A DNA stretch of 50,467 nucleotides from Gyrodactylus bullatarudis (taxonomy: Eukaryota > Platyhelminthes > Monogenea > Gyrodactylidea > Gyrodactylidae). The translations under genes and the position numbers were made by a program. The DNA lies in contig SSNU01000209.1 of the NCBI GenBank assembly GCA_012064415.1, positions 398,090-448,556 of the forward strand, read 5' to 3'. Position 1 is the first letter of the stretch, and every line of letters starts with the position of its first letter. Positions 43,928-50,467 of the stretch are shown here, piece after piece. The notes below the pieces were generated by a model. It did no database searches, was not told the origin of the DNA, and saw only the letters and a program-made list of their open reading frames with translations.

Positions 43928-46900
43928 ATGAAAAAAGACGCAGATAGTCCGGAAGCTTGCAATAAAGGTGAGTGCATCGTAATTACTAAATAAAATAATT
44001 ATTTAATTTATAATTGATTAAACTTTTTATTAGCATTATATTTTCGAGAAAAAAAAATATATCTTGAGAATTTTTTTGTCAACAATTATTAGATATTTCT
44101 CTTTTAAAATAATGATTGAAATTCAACCTTTGAATAAAATACAAGATCTGTTACTGTTTTATTATTATTATATATTATACGGTAATAACTACAGTCTCAA
44201 AAAGAATTAAAATGCTTATTTTAACCAGCTATTCCCTCTGTTATGAAAACCATTTTAAACTAATAATTTTTCTGCTATGTCATCAGGGTTCAGAATTATA
44301 AGGTCTTAAAATGTATTATTTTGAAGATAAGGTATTAAAATAATACTTTATAAAAGCATTTTATTTCATCCATATCAATCAACTCAATTCTCATTTTTAG
44401 GTAGAGAGATGATTCTCATTGTCTAACAATTTGCTAAGCTCAAAAATAGCCTTTGAGATAGTAATTTGGATATTATCTCGATGTTTTAGATCAATTACAA
44501 AACTAATCTGTTTTTCAAATTTTTATTCTGCCAACTTATAAGTAGTTCATGTAAGATATTTGTTGTAAATTAGCGATAAAGTATTAAAATAATACCTTAA
44601 AATCGAAAAATAAAACTTTTCAAATTATTTAGATCTTAAAAAATTATTTTTAGGTATTATTTTTTCAGGCTTTAATGATAACTAATTATAAATGACTATG
44701 TAATAAATTACTAATAAACTATTTATCTGTTTCAAGAATGAAGAAGTAGATCTTTTTATGATTAATAATCATTGATTATCTTTCGGTTTATTCTCTTGAT
44801 TTAAAAATTTTTAATTTGCCATCAGTTGTGGCATCGACTAGCATAATTTTAATATTCTTAATGTTCCCAGTTACATTCAGCCTCGAAACCTTGACTGATT
44901 TTTAGAAATTAATTCATCATACTTTTATGCTCAAGAGAAAATTCATTAAAATTAAAAAGTACTCGGCTAAACGATTTTTACTGTTTCAATTTAGTTATTT
45001 ACAACCTTTCATTCATTGATTCTGAAGTTCAGAATCTGGACAGAGCAAGCAAAATTAAAATAAATTCTTGTGATAATTCCTTCCTATCTACCTCTCTATC
45101 GTGCAGTGTTTATTCCATTCTCTGTGGAACTTGAGATTAAAATTATCTGATAAGAGAACTAGATTTGAAATTATTGATAAAGACTAATTTTATAAACACA
45201 ACAATGAAAGCAGTTTGTCTTGGTAAATTTATCCCATATTTTATTATAAAATAGTTTTTCAACATTAAGACATAAAGATAAATAAATTTGTCAATGGTTA
45301 AGAGTTTATGTTTAAAAATAAGGTAAAATTATTCATTTTCATATGTTATTTTAGAGTCTTGCATAAAATTCTATTGTCATTATGACATAGCAAGATATAC
45401 TCTATTCTCATTCAGTCTGTATTCAAGTTCAACTACTGTTATAAAGATCTTGACAAGGACTTGACAATTCTAGGGTTTAAAATAAAATAATAAATTAGAC
45501 AGAGGAAATACATTTTGCATCTTATAAAACAAATTCATTCTCTAACATCCCATTCTAATTCCAGCATGACGATATTTGAAATCAAAAATGATTATAAAAA
45601 AAGGTTTTTGTAACTATTCGTGTTTTTATTGTGCAGAGAAATTTATAGAATCTAAAAAATTGTAAAATTCAATGAAAAAATTCATTTTGGATAAATCTAC
45701 AATTCCTCAACGAGTAAATAGTTAAATTTCATTGACAACATACATTTTTCACCAGAGGTTATTCTGAAAGAACCTTTTTTTGCTCACCTTATCAGTATAT
45801 TGAACTAAAATTAATCAAAGATTTTAAAATAATTTAACGATATGAGTCAATTTCCTATTTACTTATTATAGTATTCAGGTTAAACATAAAAAGAACATAT
45901 CAATGTCAACTTTTTAATCTCTCTATTTTAATGCACTTTTTTATTTTTTAGAGTTCATTGAAAATTATATTTGATAAATAACATAATAACTTCTAACCAT
46001 TACCATTAGGGAATTCCTATGCAATACATTTTCTCAAATTGCAAAATTTCCTACAAATATTTGAATAAAGTTTATTGAATAGTAAAAGTAGCGATAACGA
46101 TCAGTTATGCATGCATTATATTATGGTTTATTTCCTCTTGGATATTCGTTGAAAAAAATATTGCAATTGATTCTCAGTTTGATGAACAGGTCTTCAAAAC
46201 TCTTTTCCCCTTTTGCTGGCCATTCATTTTTTTGCATTGAATTTCAATATATATTTCTTATATTTTATCTCTAATCTTTTATCTCCCTTTTATCAAATAC
46301 TAAAAGAGAGATGTATTATATAGATCAAAATTCGGAGGGTTATGATTATCATCATCATCATCATTGGCACTGGCCAAGTAGGCAGGCACAATGGGTTGGT
46401 GGGAGAGTAAGAAAAGATTAGACATCAAAATAAGATATATAAATGAATGAATGAACATATTAATATATTATATATATAGAGAGATATACATATTATTACA
46501 TGGAAAGAGAAAGATTCTGTAGATAAGATAAGATACTGCCTTACTGTATTTAGTTAGCTTAGTTAAAATACTATATATCTATAGTTTAGGGCAAAAGTAG
46601 GAAAAAAATAGATTGAGATAACTGATAAGAAGAACTAAATGAAGGCAGGGAGAAATCCACGAACGAGTTTCATTGCAAGACAGAAAGATTGAAAATTCAA
46701 GATAAGAAATATCCAACGAAAAGACTTGGCTGTTGTTATTCCTCTTTATTCCTCTTATCATTCCATTCTTATCTTGGATTTCTCTCTTTACAATTACAAT
46801 GGAAAATGTGTATTTTTTTATCTTTCTCTCTCTCCCTTTCTCCTGTGAAAGAGGAACAACACAAATTACTATGCTGAAGTAGTTGGTGAGTTATTATCTC

Positions 46901-48825
46901 GGAGTGTATTATTATTTACAACCACGACTTCAATTCATTTGTGTATTCTTCTCAATGAAATTCCACAAAAACACACACAAGTAGAATGTGTGCTTCGCCT
47001 GTCATCCACATTCATTCAAACTTACGCACAAATTTATTCATGTTAATCTTAACTATTCATCTCGCTTACTCTTCATCATTATTACCTAAAAAAATAAAAC
47101 AAAATTTGAAAGATCTCAAGTGCTTGATAAGGAGAAATTTGTAGTATACGAGATTATAATCTGCATCTGGAAATTGTAAAAATGCTGTAGATGCTTAAAT
47201 TTGATAATGGCTTGATAAAATTTTTTTCATAAATATCGGTCCGTTTTATTTGAAAATATTCATAATTTCGTTTATCGTATTACAAAACCATAAAAAAGAT
47301 ATTTTGGAGCGAAATTTGCTGGGATTATCATAAAATACTTTTATAGGTAGTAAGATTATGAAAATTTCAAAAAATTTTAGCGTGTAAATTTCTATTTTGT
47401 ATCAGTGAAAAATGATCTAAAATTAGTTTTATAATAAAATTTATTGAAACTTAGGTCAATATTTGAATTCTCAGTCATGGTCATCTGAACGTTTCGACGG
47501 TGATTGTTTTCACACGCCTTCTTCAGTGGTACGACAAGTTTGTCAAAAACAAAATACTATTTATATACTTTCATGATCTTATCCCTATCAGTTTTGTCCA
47601 ATCAGATGAGAGATTAGAATAATACTAGAGGCTGACCTATGATAATAAAGTATAGATGATCAGAACAGAATAGTTATAATTTTTCATCAGATTTAATTTA
47701 ACCTCCTTCTTTTGCCAAAAAGCATCGAGCAGTGTTGGATTCAGTTTTTTGGCAAAAGAAGGAGGTTAAATTAAATCTGATGAAAAATTATAACTATTCT
47801 GTTCTGATTATCTATACTTTATTATCATAGGTCAGCCTCTAGTATTATTCTCTCATCTGATTGGACAAAACTGATAGGGATGAGATCATGAAAGTATATA
47901 AATAGTATTTTGTTTTTGACAAACTTGTCGTACCACTGAAGAAGGCGTGTGAAGACAATCACCGTCGAAACGTTTGGATGACCATAGCCTAGAATTCTAA
48001 TATTGACCTGAGTTTTAATAATCTATTTTGTATTTTTTTTCGAATTTATAGCTCGTACTAAAGTTCATATAAAGGTAGAAATAATCTACAAAAACTCCTC
48101 TACAACATGTCTCTTATCACTTTTCAGCTATCTGCTCTGGTTTAGAAGCTATGATCGATGCTATTCACTTAATTTTTAAAGGGCTAATTCCAAAAATCAT
48201 CCTGAAGGAAATATTTTTCCAAAAATGACCCCAAAAGTGACCTAAATAAAAATTTCAACGCTTCCTCAAATCAATTATTCTTAATGTTTCCCAAGATCGA
48301 AATAGTGAAATAAGAAGAGTTATTGATTTGAATAAACTTCAATTTTCTTGTAGTTTTGTAAACATCTGTGTGCCGTGGCTAATAAATTAGAAGTTTCTCT
48401 TGAAAATTATGTCCCGAATGAATACAAAGTAATCTCCTTGGAATTAACCTATTTTTAAAGTGATAGCAATAAAATGTAAATTTTCTGATTTTAAATTTTT
48501 TCATATTTAATTTGTGATAAATTACCTCCTTCTTTTTAATTTTCAAGCAGATAGAAACATGAAAAATTCTATTCCTGGATTAATCAACAGCAATGCAAAT
48601 CTCAAGAATGGTTTTATCAATAAAGACAGTATGAATAAGGACATTTCAAACTCTTGGTCCATGCGCCTATTACCAGATAGTCTTAAAGTTGTCGAGGAGG
48701 ATGGATTAAGGGTTATCAGTGAAACTTTTCTATCTGCTCAGCATACAATTGGGCCAATAATTCTGCCAAATTCTAACCGAAAAGAAATTATTGAAGAAAT
48801 TGAGATCATCTATCAGAATGACAAT
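43928..48825 (+). CDS. Unidentified gene, first two exons (possible PR/SET-type protein), continues beyond 48825
   Basis: Exon 1 (43928-43967) codes MKKDADSPEACNK plus one base and ends at a good donor (GGTGAGTG). Exon 2 (48548-48825) joins in frame as ADRNMKNSIPGL and ends at AAT followed by GTAAGC. The acceptor is tandem (CAAGCAG), so a product lacking the Ala is also possible. The intron is 4580 bp, unlike the tiny introns next door. Exon 2 contains WSMRLLPDSLKVVEEDGLRV then ISETFLSAQHTIGPIILP. The spacing of LP..L.V, GLRV and GP recalls the start of a PRDM-type PR/SET domain, but conservation is weak. The exon pairing rests on phase, donor/acceptor quality and the promoter upstream. No further exon was recognised in 48826-50467; the rest of the gene is probably outside. 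Confidence 0.5.
43968..47440. other. AT-rich intronic stretch with microsatellites
   Basis: Most of the long intron shows nothing recognisable. Small simple repeats include (ATC)n at about 46345-46362, ATGAATGAATGA at about 46443 and a TA/GA-rich run at 46460-46490. No reading frame has convincing protein features. Confidence 0.5.
47485..47529 (-). ncRNA. Hammerhead-like motif, left arm (damaged stem I)
   Basis: Mirror copy of the motif at 47933-47977, with CTGAAGA, the same hairpin-forming stem II and GAAACGT. The base run after the cleavage position reads CAG instead of TGG, so the stem I next to the core no longer pairs with CCA. Probably inactive. Confidence 0.5.
47933..47977 (+). ncRNA. 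Hammerhead-ribozyme-like motif, right arm
   Basis: CCA (stem I), CTGAAGA core, a proper stem II (GGCG-U-GUGA pairing with UCAC-CGUC, including one G-U), GAA, two-pair stem III AC/GT, unpaired T, then TGG closing stem I. Outer bases GTC (about 47927-47929) can pair with GAC (47980-47982) beyond a small internal loop. This is the only motif in the window with a full stem II. A two-pair stem III would act only as a dimer, as proposed for known PLE ribozymes. Confidence 0.6.
48185..48245 (-). repeat. Inverse, diverged copy of the 24496-24575 tandem repeat
   Basis: ATATTTTTCCAAAAATGACC with CCAAAAATCATCC before it corresponds, in reverse complement, to about one and a half of the 30-bp units. Confidence 0.4.
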
Positions 48826-50294
48826 GTAAGCATATGTTTCTAGAATGGAATTGTTTATCAATTATAATTATATTATAATGTTAATTATCTAATTAGTAGA
48901 TAGACCAAACAAACATTTTTTTGGATTTTTCAAGAATCATTAAAGAATATTGAATCGATTGGTTAATTTTTATGCATTTCGACTAGTAGTTAGTTAGGTT
49001 TTTCCCACATTTTCTCTGATTGATCTAGGTTAAGATAGAAAGAAACGCTGAAAGAAATGTTGAAGAATAGACTCTGCTCATTTTAAAAATGCTTGAATTA
49101 CAGTACAGTGTCTTTAGGGATAAGAGTCTGTTTAGCAAAGTAAACAACACCGTCATACTCTTTCTCACTAACTCCTAGAAGACCCCCTTTTTTCATAAAT
49201 TGTGTTCTTGTTCTCCCTCTTGAGTACAAAGCTACTTCCAAATACTGTATAAATCAGCTCATTATTCTTTTATGAACCCTACTTATTTTCGTCTATAGTT
49301 TAATTTTAATGAAATTGAAAAAAAAACAATCTTGATCCATATTTTCAGGCACAGTTGATGCATAAAAAAGAAATATAGATATAGAAAACGAAGTAATTTC
49401 ATCTACGATGTTTATAGAAATGATTTTATCTATGATAAGAGAGAGAGAGAAAGAAGGGAACAATTCCTCTGATCATTGATAGATTTACCCGATAAGCATG
49501 AATTCCAAATTTATCTCTGCCTTTATCTCTTTACTATGATCTGTCAATTTTGACCAAATATATAAATCTGTATTTAATGATGCTTTCACAATATATTTGC
49601 GATTCTTATCAAGTAATCATAATCTACTGCGGAATGTAAAAATAAAAGTAAGAGTTCTTTCTAAGTACACTTGAACTTTCTCAAATAAGCCCTCAAATCA
49701 CTCTAGTTTAAGAATGGTACCTTGATGCATCTGAAACTTTTACTTGACATGATAATTTCTGGTTGGCTGTTCAACATAACGACTCTTAAGGAATCAAATA
49801 AAATGAGAAATCTAGCAAAGTTGTAAAAAACAAACTAAAGCTAAATAATATGGAGTTGGGAATCAAAAAAACTCAATTTTTCCATTAAGCATTTACAAAA
49901 TATTCGTTATAAATCCAGATCATGATACCTACTATTCAATTTTTAAATTTCGATCTGACGCCAAATTCCCATTTTGTTTTCAAGCATTGAAATTTTTACT
50001 TGGCTATGCTCTCTACCATTTTAAAATGAAAGGCAATGTCCAAATTTGTTGAGAGATAAGCGCTATATTTTAGAGATAGTCATCAGTCTCTACATACCAA
50101 TATAAGTACATTCATGATTAAAATATTCTAAAGAAAGGGTTTTGATCGGTTATTGAGAGTATGTAATATGGACACAATAATAACACAGGTAGTGATTTGC
50201 CCTTTTTATTAGCGTAGGATTAGTCGTTTGGAGGTTTTTAAGCTTTTTCCAAGTCAGAATTTTTATCAATTTTCATTTCTGAATTCTCATTGGT
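48826..50294. other. AT-rich stretch, one degenerate MITE fragment
   Basis: Nothing gene-like. A (GA)n run lies at 49439-49458. At about 49850-50010 AATATGGAGTTGGGAATCAA and CAATTTTTAAATTTCGATCT with CGCCAAATTCCCATTTTG look like an old family B MITE copy. Confidence 0.4.
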
Positions 50295-50467
50295 TTAACC
50301 CTTGCACGAAATCTGGGGTCTGAGAGACCCCAAATGAACTTCCACTAAAGATAACTTATATAAAAATTATTTTTTTAGGCTGGTCTTCTAGGACATCCCT
50401 AAGCAACTAATAAAAAGGCTTATTCATAGTTTATCTTAGGTTTCTTTTTTTCCCTAGTTGACTAGGA
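50295..50467 (+). mobile_element. Possible piggyBac-type MITE end, cut by the window
   Basis: TTAA (50295-50298) is followed by CCCTTGCACGAAATC and a perfect hairpin, TGGGGTCTGAGAGACCCCA. TTAA plus CCC matches the piggyBac pattern, with sequence different from the copies at 10757 and 30942. The other end was not found before the window stops. Confidence 0.4.

Larger units (their letters stand above)
47441..48021. mobile_element. 581-bp inverted repeat derived from PLE-type terminal repeats
   Basis: The arms 47441-47721 and 47746-48021 are nearly identical in inverted orientation and are separated by only about 25 bases. Landmarks are ACCTCCTTCTTTTGCC with its inverse, and CTCATCTGATTGGACAAAAC, which includes a CCAAT box. 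Each outer end holds a hammerhead-like motif pointing outward (CACTGAAGAAGGCGTGTGAA ... GTCGAAACGTT). This wording is typical of terminal repeats of Penelope-like elements. It therefore looks like two solo terminal repeats joined head to head, or a non-autonomous foldback derivative. It lies inside the 4.58-kb intron. Confidence 0.8.

Noticed and set aside
46305..46410. Possible exon: one frame gives a His-rich run (YDYHHHHHWHWPSRQ), another gives MIIIIIIIGTGQVGR, which looks like a nucleotide-binding glycine motif, followed by GTAAGA
   Set aside because: The repeat comes from an (ATC)n microsatellite, the frames are very short, and neither exon phase fits between the exons at 43967 and 48548.
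1..50467. CRISPR arrays, bacterial operons, Shine-Dalgarno sites and rho-independent terminators
   Set aside because: Nothing with regular spaced repeats or bacterial gene structure; introns and animal genes show the DNA is eukaryotic.

Overview
The window is AT-rich eukaryotic DNA with spliceosomal introns, animal-type genes and many decayed transposable elements. Gene content (an Npl4 homologue, a Shaw/Kv3-type potassium channel, a ubinuclein homologue with an HRD segment, and a peptide-type rhodopsin-family GPCR) points to a metazoan. The most distinctive trait is intron size. The 14 introns I can place in three genes from homology and reading frame are 26, 28, 31, 31, 31, 33, 36, 43, 50, 58, 59, 59, 66 and 70 nt. 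Introns under 37 nt are very unusual for animals. Dicyemid mesozoans are described as having such introns, so a mesozoan or similarly reduced invertebrate is my leading guess, but only a guess.

Layout. Positions 1-26,700 are essentially a transposon graveyard. They hold a Helitron Rep/helicase relic (2.24-3.25 kb), a small HTH transposase relic (3.4-3.6 kb), a tRNA-like A/B-box segment (3.65-3.71 kb), a Ty3/gypsy pol relic on the minus strand (4.3-5.8 kb), and two large TA-flanked foldback MITEs (6.38-7.1 and 9.5-10.2 kb). They also hold a Penelope-like element (PLE; 7.5-8.84 kb, minus), a piggyBac-type MITE (10.76 kb), a hAT-like relic (13.66-14.35 kb, minus), a second gypsy relic (16.4-17.9 kb), a TIR element with 182-bp arms (19.05-19.93 kb) and a second PLE with inverted ends (21.6-22.6 kb). 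A single-exon GPCR gene lies at 26.88-28.02 kb. Positions 28.0-36.6 kb hold a TA-flanked DNA transposon with a DDE transposase tail, an inverted piggyBac MITE, two non-LTR retrotransposon relics, a 782-bp palindrome and a pogo-type MITE.

Positions 36.67-42.98 kb form a compact same-strand cluster, NPLOC4 > Kv channel > ubinuclein, with only 190 and 106 bp between coding regions. From 43.78 kb there is a promoter with three CCAAT boxes and a TATA box, a short first exon, a 4.58-kb intron and a second exon (to 48.825 kb) that may begin a PR/SET-type protein. The intron contains a near-perfect 581-bp inverted repeat whose two ends carry hammerhead-ribozyme-like motifs.

The item most worth following is a set of hammerhead-like motifs at distinct loci: 7477-7513 minus, 22506-22542 plus, 24394-24437 minus, 25890-25927 minus and 47933-47977 plus, with a damaged mirror copy at 47485-47529 minus. 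Two sit directly downstream of PLE endonuclease coding regions. All keep CUGANGA, GAA and a cleavage-site stem I that pairs despite sequence change, and four have exactly 8 nt in place of a normal stem II. All assignments were made by eye from sequence and family knowledge; no database search or folding programme was run.
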